Assembly (NCBI GenBank): GCA_037447655.1
Contig: JBBHKE010000830.1
Span: 1 to 41,921, forward strand
Direction: 5' to 3'
Length of the DNA: 41,921 nt
Source of the DNA: Zygnema cylindricum
Taxonomy: Eukaryota > Streptophyta > Zygnematophyceae > Zygnematales > Zygnemataceae
Under the pieces are notes generated by a model, which made no database searches, had not been told where the DNA came from, and was given only the letters and a program-made list of their open reading frames with translations. Positions 9,801-15,900 of the stretch are shown here, piece by piece. The position numbers and the translations under genes are program-made. Numbering within the stretch: the first letter of the stretch is position 1; every line of letters begins with the position of its first letter.

Positions 9801-11146
9801 CCGCCCATCGCTGTTAGAGTTAGTGAATAATTAGTGTTAATACTTTTTTTTTAAATGACTACACCAAATTATGTCTTGTTGTATGGCTCATTATGGGCCG
9901 CCACACTCAATGGTGTTATCAACACTGAATGATTTTGAACCTCAAAAACATTCGCTCGAGTTAGAGTGGTCAACTCTAATTCCAGGTAATGTTTTTTTGA
10001 CCCGAAATCATATATTTTGTTAATAACACTATTTAAACTAATTATCCCCCAATAATCCACGTTGGCAAACATTTAGTGTAGTTAATTCTAATGAAGTGTC
10101 AACGTAAATAATTCACTAAGGCTTATACAAATTTTGGTGCAGTTAGTTTTAATAATGGGTCCATACTCTACTCTAATTTAAAATTTAAAATAGAATTAAT
10201 AATTCTATTTAAGAATTTGGGCAAAAATTTGGGGGCACCGAATTAGCGTTATTGACGCTAATAGCGATTCGCGGTGTACTGTAATACATAATTTAGTGAA
10301 GTGAATTCTAATAAAAAGCTAACGATAACAATGACCTAACGCTAATAACAATGGGCGGTTTACTTTTCATGGATTAAATGGTTCATGAAGCTAAAAAAAA
10401 TAAAAAATAAAAATGATGCCTACCGAGTCCTACCTTAGTTCCAATGGAGCTAAAAGGGATCAAATAGAAAAAAAATAAAACTAAAACACTTTTCATAATC
10501 TCCTCCACTATCTCAAGGCAAGTAGAAATTATGTCCAACATTATCGGTATTGTAAAAAAATTATAAAAATTCACACTAATAGGCATGTCAACCTAAAAGT
10601 TGAACGATGTTTATTTTATTTTAATCCAATTCAATGGAAAAATTTAACTGGAGATGGACGCACCAAAAATCACACAATAGTGGGCATGTCAAAACTGAAA
10701 ATTGACCCATTCGGTTTTACTTAACACCTTAATCGTCGTATTTTAAACACTTCAAAAAACGTATTTTTACTCAACCCTGTCAAAAAAAATTGTATAATCA
10801 TGTAAGCAAGAATGAAAAGTGGCTTAAACACATAAGCTAAACACGTGTCTACAAACCTTTGTTCAACGGCCACCGATTCCAAAAGAGATGACTTGAGGCT
10901 CTCCTGAATTTCCGGAGATAACTTCATCCAATGGCCAGAAATTTTTTTTCGGAGAATCACCGCTGCCAGCTGGCGCGAACCTAAGGAAGACGAATTTCGA
11001 ACCAAATGCAAGAGGGCGGGAACGATGGAAGGATCTCTTGCCAGCTGTCGAATGACTCCCTCGGCTTGTTTGCGAGTCGCATTGTCCGGCATCAAAAAGA
11101 GAGAGAGAAGACTCTCTAACTGCTGCATGTTGGAATTGAGGTCCAT
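707..11146 (-). CDS. IMB4: Importin-4-like karyopherin beta (partial, exons 1-12)
   Basis: HEAT-repeat nuclear import receptor. Importin-4 proteins bind cargo such as histones and ribosomal proteins in the cytoplasm and release it in the nucleus on RanGTP binding (family knowledge). I joined twelve exons: 11146-10857, 8723-8591, 7626-7490, 6926-6881, 6591-6379, 5777-5464, 3580-3379, 3106-2972, 2494-2369, 2075-1986, 1442-1353, 954-707. All introns are GT-AG, and each junction keeps the frame (cumulative 290, 423, 560, 606, 819, 1133, 1335, 1470, 1596, 1686, 1776, 2024 nt). The order and spacing of recognisable motifs match plant importin-4: MPDNATRKQAE and RQLAAVILRKKI at the N-terminus, ASADVVSVIAKH, REASLMALA, RGASCFALGQLAE, YALAAFCEN, SAIGSVAAAAE, an acidic loop at about residues 614-640, then SVRTGVLDEKAAATQALG. 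About 674 of roughly 1,050 residues are present. The last donor at 706/705 splits a codon (CC/T), so the 3' exons lie beyond the left edge. Confidence 0.95.
889..1313 (-). repeat. Triplicated 5' part of importin exon 12 with GA tracts
   Basis: The first about 65 bases of exon 12 (889-954) recur at 1083-1148 with only a few changes and, more decayed, at about 1270-1313. Spacing is about 194 and 188 bp. The two complete units each include a GA-rich tract, so the duplicated unit appears to be exon part plus microsatellite. Copy 2 still reads ILPRVVPLAISSCDMDDG and has an AAG acceptor behind a long pyrimidine tract. Confidence 0.9.
958..1052. repeat. (GA)n/(GGGA)n tract in importin intron 11
   Basis: Purine tract on plus strand, so pyrimidines in the importin transcript, directly upstream of the exon 12 acceptor. 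A sister tract is at 1151-1240. Confidence 0.9.
1353..1442 (-). CDS. IMB4: Importin-4 exon 11 (residues 563-592)
   Basis: Acceptor TTTTGTTTTAG/GGTTTCAC, donor GTTCAG/GTAAGAA. Encodes GFTLDHSELREYSHGFFG and QMSQLLEGDFVQ. SELREYSHGFF is a strong family match. Confidence 0.94.
1509..1616. repeat. (TTCAG/TTCTG)n pentanucleotide repeat in intron 10
   Basis: About twenty imperfect 5-bp units: TTCAG units first, degenerate TTCGG/TTTCG in the middle, then near-perfect TTCTG. Confidence 0.9.
1986..2075 (-). CDS. IMB4: Importin-4 exon 10 (residues 533-562)
   Basis: Acceptor TTTTTTTACAG/GCTTTAG, donor ATTCAA/GTCAGTT. Encodes ALELVGIVGLACGREGVE and QHLPQFIEAAIQ, 30 codons in phase 0. Confidence 0.94.
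2369..2494 (-). CDS. IMB4: Importin-4 exon 9 (residues 491-532)
   Basis: Acceptor GTCTTGCAG/TCTGCG, donor GCAAAG/GTTCGTC. Encodes SAIGSVAAAAEKDFLPYAEG, then LMKPVMESQKDEDLSVRAK. The acceptor end of this exon is repeated three to four times in the upstream intron (2486-2755). Confidence 0.94.
2486..2755 (-). repeat. Tandem copies of the exon 9 acceptor edge in intron 8
   Basis: The exon 9 start plus its acceptor (AATCGCAGACTGCAAGACCC on plus) recurs at 2563 and 2642, period about 78 bp, with a fainter fourth unit near 2700-2755. Each unit also carries GGAAAACCATATTTAGTGTGG or close to it. Copies 2 and 3 keep a pyrimidine-AG context on the minus strand (TTTTGTAG, TTTTGCAG). Confidence 0.85.
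2820..2945. other. Degenerate TTTTAGGG-like stretch in intron 8
   Basis: Scattered TTTTAGGG/TTTAGAGGG/TTTTTTAGGG words resembling the plant telomere unit, but not in a regular array. Most likely ordinary intron sequence. Confidence 0.4.
2972..3106 (-). CDS. IMB4: Importin-4 exon 8 (residues 446-490)
   Basis: Acceptor with a poly-T tract, TTTTTGCAG/GAAAAAG; donor CTCTG/GTAATTG. Encodes EKACYALAAFCENLG, then EILPYMEPLMKMLLKSL and RRDLQEISL. It is phase 0 at both ends and matches the CENMGEEIVPLL segment of the family. Confidence 0.93.
3188..3292 (-). pseudogene. Decayed copy of part of importin exon 7 inside intron 7
   Basis: Aligns over about 100 bp with exon 7 positions 3428-3530. On the minus strand it reads EVKGVFCFASGQLA, stop, YVQPD where the real exon has EVRGASCFALGQLAEYVQPD. 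The copy has an in-frame stop and no splice sites, so it is a dead exon fragment about 240 bp downstream of its source. Confidence 0.9.
3379..3580 (-). CDS. IMB4: Importin-4 exon 7 (residues 378-445)
   Basis: Acceptor TTTTTATGCAG/GGAACTT, donor GTACAG/GTAAGAG. Encodes KELVRKNLKDVLSLILPV, then EVRGASCFALGQLAEYVQP and HFEQVLPAIFAVLDDNST. A decayed copy of the middle of this exon lies in the next intron (3188-3292). Confidence 0.95.
3640..3905. repeat. Degenerate minisatellite in intron 6
   Basis: About 12-bp units of the type GGGTTACTATTA, on plus, with many substitutions. Confidence 0.85.
3930..4150. mobile_element. TA-flanked MITE, group A, in importin intron 6
   Basis: Left end TACACCGTGTATGGCTATTA and right end TAATAGCGATACACGGTGTA type (here CCAATAGCGATACACGGTGTA) are inverted repeats with TA at each edge. 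The interior contains CCGTCAGAT and GTGTACGGAGAAAA blocks shared with elements at 11909, 22848 and 33390. About 221 bp, no coding capacity. Confidence 0.88.
4388..4465. repeat. (GA)n microsatellite in importin intron 6
   Basis: GAGAGAGGGA-type purine run on plus strand. Confidence 0.9.
4625..5052. mobile_element. MITE with CGATAA-rich interior, group D
   Basis: Ends TAGTGTTGTGTATCGG and CCGATACACAACACTA are perfect inverted repeats. The interior is full of CGATAA/TTATCG words and carries GTGGCATGCCACAC. A longer relative (28945-29836) has the same ends. TA at both edges could be part of the repeat or a target duplication. Confidence 0.88.
5345..5462. repeat. (CCCTCT)n tract next to exon 6 donor
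   Basis: Pyrimidine-rich on plus, so the importin transcript is purine-rich immediately after the exon 6 donor. This is the opposite polarity from the other GA tracts in this gene. Confidence 0.9.
5464..5777 (-). CDS. IMB4: Importin-4 exon 6 (residues 274-378)
   Basis: Acceptor TTTTTTCCAG/GCAGTTG, donor TGCAA/GTGAGTGGG. Reads AVELIAWMARWKPKAL through VIDAMAMGLPKKHIFLPII to REASLMALAATTEGC. The donor runs directly into a purine-rich tract (transcript strand GGGAGGGAGAGGGG). Confidence 0.95.
5840..6060. repeat. Degenerate CATAAGTTTTGT repeat in intron 5
   Basis: Irregular 11-13 bp units of TTTTGTCATAAG type. No coding or transposon signature. Confidence 0.75.
6379..6591 (-). CDS. IMB4: Importin-4 exon 5 (residues 203-273)
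   Basis: Acceptor GTGAATAG/GCCATG, donor CACCAG/GTATTTC, 71 codons in phase 0. Begins AMFRELIGPMLDVARYC and ends LELTTRHQ. The region corresponds to the DVSRKCI...IVQFSLEV part of plant importin-4. Confidence 0.95.
6615..6860. repeat. Long (GA)n with embedded exon 4 copy
   Basis: Two (GA)n tracts (about 6618-6773 and 6826-6860) in intron 4, separated by a 53-bp sequence at 6774-6826 that is identical to 6861-6913. That sequence contains the last 33 bases of exon 4 and its donor. The offset between copies is 87 bp. Confidence 0.95.
6881..6926 (-). CDS. IMB4: Importin-4 exon 4 (46-nt micro-exon, residues 187-202)
   Basis: Acceptor AAATGCAG at 6934-6927, donor GTG/GTAAGCC at 6880. Encodes (K)AVGALLEYIESEQEV. 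The acceptor side is ordinary. The donor side runs straight into a duplicated copy of the exon's 3' part (6774-6826) and long (CT)n on the transcript strand. Confidence 0.92.
7142..7480. repeat. (GAGGGA)n tract in importin intron 3
   Basis: About 340 bp of imperfect GAGGGA units with a G14 run near 7264-7277. It abuts the exon 3 donor. Pyrimidine-rich in the transcript. Confidence 0.9.
7490..7626 (-). CDS. IMB4: Importin-4 exon 3 (residues 142-187)
   Basis: Acceptor GTGCAG/GTGGCC. Reads VALILFSSLTETIGDILRP, then HFSTLHSVFVSGLRDEHSN and KVRIAALK, a clear HEAT-type segment of importin-4. It ends AA/GTGAGCC, splitting a lysine codon. It is too short and interrupted to show as a long open frame. 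Confidence 0.93.
7640..8590. other. Importin intron 2
   Basis: AT-rich intron with scattered GGGTTT words. A short (GA)-rich stretch lies at about 8479-8580. No transposon ends, RNA gene or coding similarity recognised. Confidence 0.6.
8591..8723 (-). CDS. IMB4: Importin-4 exon 2 (residues 97-141)
   Basis: Acceptor TTTTCAG at 8730-8724. The exon encodes ALVRRASADVVSVIAKH, then PNGEWPALLQFLLQCSQS and PQEEHRE. It ends GAG/GTACAATG in phase 0. The first codon is completed with the AG of exon 1. Confidence 0.95.
8724..9475. other. Importin intron 1, 3' part
   Basis: AT-rich. Degenerate repeats of AACTTTAAA/ACTTCATTAAA type lie near 8745-8830, and AACTTGTTGTAACTC/AACCTAGTTGAAC type units near 9170-9400. 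Nothing coding. Confidence 0.6.
9476..9685. mobile_element. TA-flanked MITE in importin intron 1
   Basis: Left end TACACAGTGAAACGCTATTA and right end TAATAGCGATTCACTGAGTA are imperfect inverted repeats of the CACCG...CGCTATTAG group. About 210 bp, decayed. Confidence 0.75.
9797..10362. mobile_element. TA-flanked MITE(s), probably composite, in importin intron 1
   Basis: Left end TACACCGCCCATCGCTGTTA at 9797. Two candidate right ends: CGCTAATAGCGATTCGCGGTGTA ending at 10278 (last 20 bases matter) and a decayed CTAATAACAATGGGCGGTTTA ending at 10362. The second fits the CCCATCG of the left end better, so an inner element end may be nested at 10240-10278. Confidence 0.7.
10363..10856. other. Importin intron 1, 5' part
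   Basis: AT-rich intron. Two similar stretches containing GGGCATGTCAA or AGGCATGTCAACC (10580, 10681) hint at an old duplication of about 100 bp. No gene seen. Confidence 0.5.
10857..11146 (-). CDS. IMB4: Importin-4 exon 1 (residues 1-97)
   Basis: Starts at the ATG at 11146 (MDLNSNMQQLESLLSLFL) and holds the importin-beta N-terminal region: MPDNATRKQAE, RDPSIVPALL, RQLAAVILRKKISGHW. It ends AAAG/GTTTGTAG after two bases of a codon. The start is chosen because the family begins at this point and no in-frame upstream coding similarity is visible. Confidence 0.95.
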
Positions 11147-11908
11147 ATTTTCAAGAGGGGGAACTAATATGGTGTATGGTATATGGTGGAGAGGGAGAGG
11201 GAGTGGGAGAGGGAAAGGGAGAGGGAGAGAGGGAGAGGGAGAGGGAGGAGGAGGAGAGGGAGAGGCGGTGTATATGGTTTATGGTATTTGAACCCTGCGA
11301 AGGAAAAGAAAGGGCAGGAAAACTGAACAAGGTTAGGTTAAGCTCCCTCTCCCTCTCCCTCTTCCTCTCCCTCTCCCTTTTCCTCACCCTCTCCCTCTTC
11401 CTCTCCCTCTCCCTTTCTCTGTCTTTCTGCCTCTCTTTCAATGCATTTTTGCAAAAGGAAACCGAACCCTAAAAGTGTATTCGTACAAAGATTGTTTGAA
11501 AAGCACTTACCAGAAGAACAAAAAGAACAATCTCAGAAAAAAAATGTCATCGGAACAAATGCCACAGCGACTAAACTAAGAAATTTTGTTGCGCCTTCTG
11601 TTCAGAAAAGTGCAGTCTGGACTGGGTACAGGGTTCAGAATAATTTTTCGACAAAGGTCGCCGTACTTCGCCCTTAAGAGGTTGTTCCGTGTTGGAATCG
11701 GTTTTTATATCAAAGTATGCAATGGAATTTCTGTCTTTGAGGATTTCCATGTTTCTTGGGTCTAAGAAAATTCGTACATGGGACAGAGAGGCATTGCCCA
11801 ATCATTGTGGTCGCTCAGAATTTTTTTGAAATTCGTACGACGCTTAAAATTATGTGCAATCTTGTCTGCCATACATATGTATTGAAAATGCTTTGCGATA
11901 CGCACTTG
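11147..11908. promoter_or_regulatory. Importin-4 5' flank and leader
   Basis: Sequence upstream of the importin ATG on the minus strand. It holds a purine tract (11185-11270) and a pyrimidine tract (11341-11430) that can pair with each other, flanked by TATGGTGTATGGTATATGG-like repeats at about 11168-11188 and 11268-11290. No clear TATA box could be assigned. The regulatory role is inferred from position only. Confidence 0.5.
11185..11430. repeat. GA tract facing CT tract (inverted pair)
   Basis: GAGGGA-type purines at 11185-11270 and CCCTCT-type pyrimidines at 11341-11430 form a long imperfect inverted repeat about 70 bp apart, just upstream of the importin start codon. Confidence 0.85.
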
Positions 11909-12129
11909 TACACCGTCGATCGTATTTAGCGTGTATGTTTTTTTTTGTCTCTTAAAACATATTTTCTCCGTACATACATGTCGGATTGTGGATCTGACGG
12001 TTGCGATTGAAAGGTTTTATTCTCAGCTTACGAATGGCGGTCTTAAATTGAAAATTGGACACGTGTACGGAGATAAGTTGTTTTCAGTGGCGAAAAAAAC
12101 AATACACGCTAAATACGATCGACGGTGTA
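11909..12129. mobile_element. TA-flanked MITE, group A, between the two genes
   Basis: Perfect long inverted ends: CACCGTCGATCGTATTTAGC on the left and its complement at 12105-12127, with TA on each side. The interior shares ATCTGACGGTTGCGA and GTGTACGGAGA blocks with other group A elements. A G-box-like CACGTG lies at 12060-12065. 221 bp. Confidence 0.93.
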
Positions 12130-12145
12130 CTGTACCATATTTGAT

Positions 12146-12376
12146 ACAATTACAAAAATCTAGACGTCTACAACTGTCGCTATTTTTGTTGGCGTCACGA
12201 TTGTCGAAAGTTTCGTAGTCGTCTTCATCCGTCACAAAGTTGTCCCTACGTCTACAACCGTCACATGTCAAAGTTCCGATTTCATTTTCGCACATTGGGA
12301 CGCTCTTCAAAGTGGTACGGAGAATCTCACTACAGTCCAAAATACTTTGTCAAAGTACCGATTACATGAGGACATA
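12146..12376. repeat. Dispersed repeat G, copy 1
   Basis: About 230 bp closely similar to 32180-32410, in the same orientation (shared words include AAAATCTAGACGTCTACA, GGGACGCTCTTCAAAGT, CAGTCCAAAATACTTTG). I cannot see inverted ends, so the class is unknown. Confidence 0.88.
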
Positions 12377-12394
12377 CCTTCAAAGAGGAATTTT

Positions 12395-12484
12395 AGTATT
12401 TTGATTTTCCATCGCAACCGTCGGATTAATAAACCTACAAGTGTGCACGGAGAAACACTAAACGCTTAGAACGATACACGTGTA
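12395..12484. mobile_element. Right-end remnant of a group A MITE at the RBM34 promoter
   Basis: CATCGCAACCGTCGGATTAA, GTGTGCACGGAGAAA and a final CGATACACGTGTA match the right half of group A elements. It ends about 88 bp before the RBM34 start codon and includes a second CACGTG (12477-12482). Confidence 0.75.
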
Positions 12485-12572
12485 CCAGTTCCAGACTACA
12501 GTACAGTACACACTTTCAAATTTGGCAGTGTTTGCAATTTTCCAAAACCCTAACAAAAAGCTTGGGAGAACC

Positions 12573-12917
12573 ATGGAGAAGCTTATCGAACTCCATAAGC
12601 TGCAAAATGCCACTGCTCTAAGGGAGAGTGGTGGAAGACGGAGGAAAAGAAAGAGAGAGTTTGAGGAAGATGAAGAAGATGATGACATTGGAAAGAGAAA
12701 AACGTCAGGAGGTAAAGAAGGAGGTGGTGTTTTGGAGGAGGCAAAGAAGAAAAAGAAGAAGAGTGAAGTGACACCAGAAGAAGAGGCTGATAAAGCCAAA
12801 AGAACTATTTTTATTGGAAATCTGCCTATAGACGTTAAGAAAAAAACAATTTCTAGAGAATTGGCAAAATACGGTGAAGTGGAATCGGTGAGGATTCGCT
12901 CCGTACCTCTTGCTGAG
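12573..12917 (+). CDS. RBM34: RBM34 exon 1 (residues 1-115)
   Basis: MEKLIELHKLQNATALRE start, low-complexity charged region, then KRTIFIGNLPIDVKKKTI and KYGEVESVRIRSVPLAE. Donor GAG/GTAAGC, followed by a T16 run. Confidence 0.93.
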
Positions 12918-15900
12918 GTAAGCATACGTTTTTTTTTTTTTTTTGATAGGAAGAACTTTGGAGAAAGAATAATTTCGTCAAACAGATAATCTCCGCTTGA
13001 ATACTGGGAGAAATTATATTGATTTGTAACATTTTAAGCTTGAATATTTGTCACACAATTTCTTAGAATGTAAACATGAGTAAATGTACATGTTTATTTC
13101 AGTAAAAATGAGAAAGAAGCTTTTTTTGAAGCTTGTTTTACCCTCGTAAAATTTGTGAAATGCAAGGATTTTGAAGGATAGGAAGGTTCAGTACTTTCCA
13201 GTTTCAATGTCCGTTTTTCCGTCAGTTTCACATGCTTTCCATGCTTTTTTCTTTTTTCTTTTTTTTTGCTTTCTCAAACACGTGTAATTTGTTCATTAAC
13301 CTTTCCAAACACTGATTCGGTTTTAAAATTTGGTGTTATGGCGATAGCTGTTGTTCTAAACAAGCTATTTGTAGCTTGCTCCCATTTTTTTTGTAGGCTG
13401 TTTACTAAATTGCTGTGGATGAAAAGCCAAAGTGCAAATGTTTTCTATTTTTCCTTTAGTCGTTTGTGGACCCATATTCACATTTGCCCTCTTTTGATAT
13501 GCGACAAACTTGAAGCTCTAAAATTTGATAATAATTCATATATGGCATATGATAATAAATATTGTGTTGTGAAAAGAGTGCGCATTCATTTTGTAGGAAA
13601 GAGAAATGTTCAGAGAAATATTAGGGTTCAGTTTCAGGTTTGGCTTCCTTGGTGATGTGATTCAATATATTCTAACTCTGGCTCAGCTCATATCTCTTAT
13701 TTATTATTTTCTTAACCATAGACTCGGAAATGACCCGCGTCATACATATGCGTACTTTAACTTCACTTTCAATCCGTCAAATCTTATTAGTAAATTTTTA
13801 TGAACAATCTAATTGCTTCCAAGTCTTTTCAGCAATTTAATGGTGTCAGTAATTCTGCAAAAGGCAAAGGGAAAGCCTTCCCAAGTTTATTGAATAACTG
13901 TGAATAATTGTTTTTTTTTGTCAACCCAGACAAAAATGCCGAGGAAAGCGGCAGTTATTACTGGTCAACTCAGTGATGTTCGCCAAAGGTATTTATGATT
14001 TTCGTTTTAATCTATGGCTATATTTGCAAAAAGGTATCAAAACAATACATGTATCATACCTGTAATTAGTCTAAACATGTCTATAATGTGGGGTTACCAA
14101 ATATCTTGTTTCCATACCTCCGCATTTTTTTAACTCCTGGTGGACTGTTGACGATTGTCATTATAGCAACATGTTCTGTCGATCAACATTTTTGGGGTTT
14201 TACTTTCACCGACTCTCCATATGTATACGATGTGATTCCTTCATTGTATAGAATGAATTCACTCAACAAGTGTGATATCTTTATTCAAAGCTTTTTTATA
14301 GTTTATTGTGCTGTAGTTTTAAACATGGAGGTCTATGGTGTCCATGGTTTTTTGACTGTAACATAACGTCTATGGTGTTCATGGTTTTTTGACTGTAACA
14401 TAACTTTAACGGTTAAGTGTTTACATGAGTTCAGTGTCACTTTTTAGCTTTTGAATTTTCATATGCAAATGCAGTTTCTGAAGCAAGTTGATGAAAATCT
14501 ACCACCATAATTACCACGTATTCGGACGTCATATAAGTCGGCCCTAAAAAGTACAAAATAATTCTCTGAAAAACGTTCAATGTTTCAAAGTTTTCAGAGG
14601 GGTGACAAAAAGAAAATGTTGATGTATATAAAAAAAGGCTAAAACCTTCATAGGATCAAGTTTTTTCAACCACATCATGTCAGATATTTCCATGTTAAGT
14701 ATGGTAGCATGAGATTTTTTGTTCAAGATATGGATACGGTAGACACATATTTCATAAGTAGATATTTTGTAGTGTGTGATCTTCAAGCAGTAGAAAATCA
14801 AAACACCCAGTGTTTCCATCTTGCGTTTGAAACCTACATCGCTCATCGATATTAGTGTTAATAACACTAATTTTGCCACAGCTTTTTTTGGCCCAAAGTT
14901 ATAGATTAGTGTTGTTAACATTAAAATAGAATTAACGCTTATATGGAAAGTTTTCATATAGTGTTCACCACTTTATATTATGTTCGTAAAAATTAAGCCT
15001 GATGTACGACAAGTCTGTTTTCGTGCAGAACGTCCATGTGACATCTCATTTCTACATCGTTAAGTGCGTTTCGCATGTAATTAACTTTGAATACCTGTTA
15101 GCCGCCAAAAAAGCGGGAATATTACTGAATGTACGCAAAATGACGCTATTAACATTAAATTAGCATTTACTTTAATTTTTTTAACACTAATAACGATGAG
15201 TGGTGTACTTTGAACCAAAGTTTCGGCTGATTACCTGGCTCTTATCATTGTTCTAATCTGCGAAAACACATGGAAATGCTATATTTTACCCGGTACTATG
15301 TTTGCATTCTAACGGGGTAACCACAAATAGTGTTTCCATACGTTCTTGAATATTAAACTCTGGTTCTTTTCTGGGTAGAATTACCGTTTGATTAGATTAT
15401 TGATACCAGCCTTATGACTTTAAATTCGTTGTCAAGCAGCTCAAAATTATTTCTGATTCCTTTTGTTTGCAGTTGTAATGCTTATTTGGTGTTTAAGACG
15501 GAGGAATCAGCTATAGCTGCTTTAGAGAGCAACGCAAAAGAAGTAAGTGACAGAAGTCTCCCTTAAAAACCTTAAAATTCCTATATGGGTTCGTCGGGTT
15601 GTGTCTGCCGATTGTGAACTTCCTTCTTTAAATGGGGACTCTTTTAGGAATTTGACTATTATGTTTAGAGTTCAATTGGCCTTTGAATTTTGAATGTGAC
15701 GGTTGTCCAATTAATTAGCAGGCATGTGATAATTTGGTATCATTTTTTTGTTGTTTTCTTAAAAAAAAAATGTCTCTTATATGGACAAGAGACCTTAATT
15801 GGTCAATGTGTGTCAGCATACACCACTGCATCTTTGTTATGTTGAGATTATCATTCCATATAAAAATGCTTTTTCCAATCATCTCAGAATTTGAGGTTTG

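Noticed and set aside
12480-12572. N-terminal extension of RBM34 by 31 codons in the same frame
   Set aside because: It runs into the end of a MITE and reads as low-quality sequence. The ATG at 12573 has a better context (AACCATGG) and follows a typical AAACCCTAAC leader.
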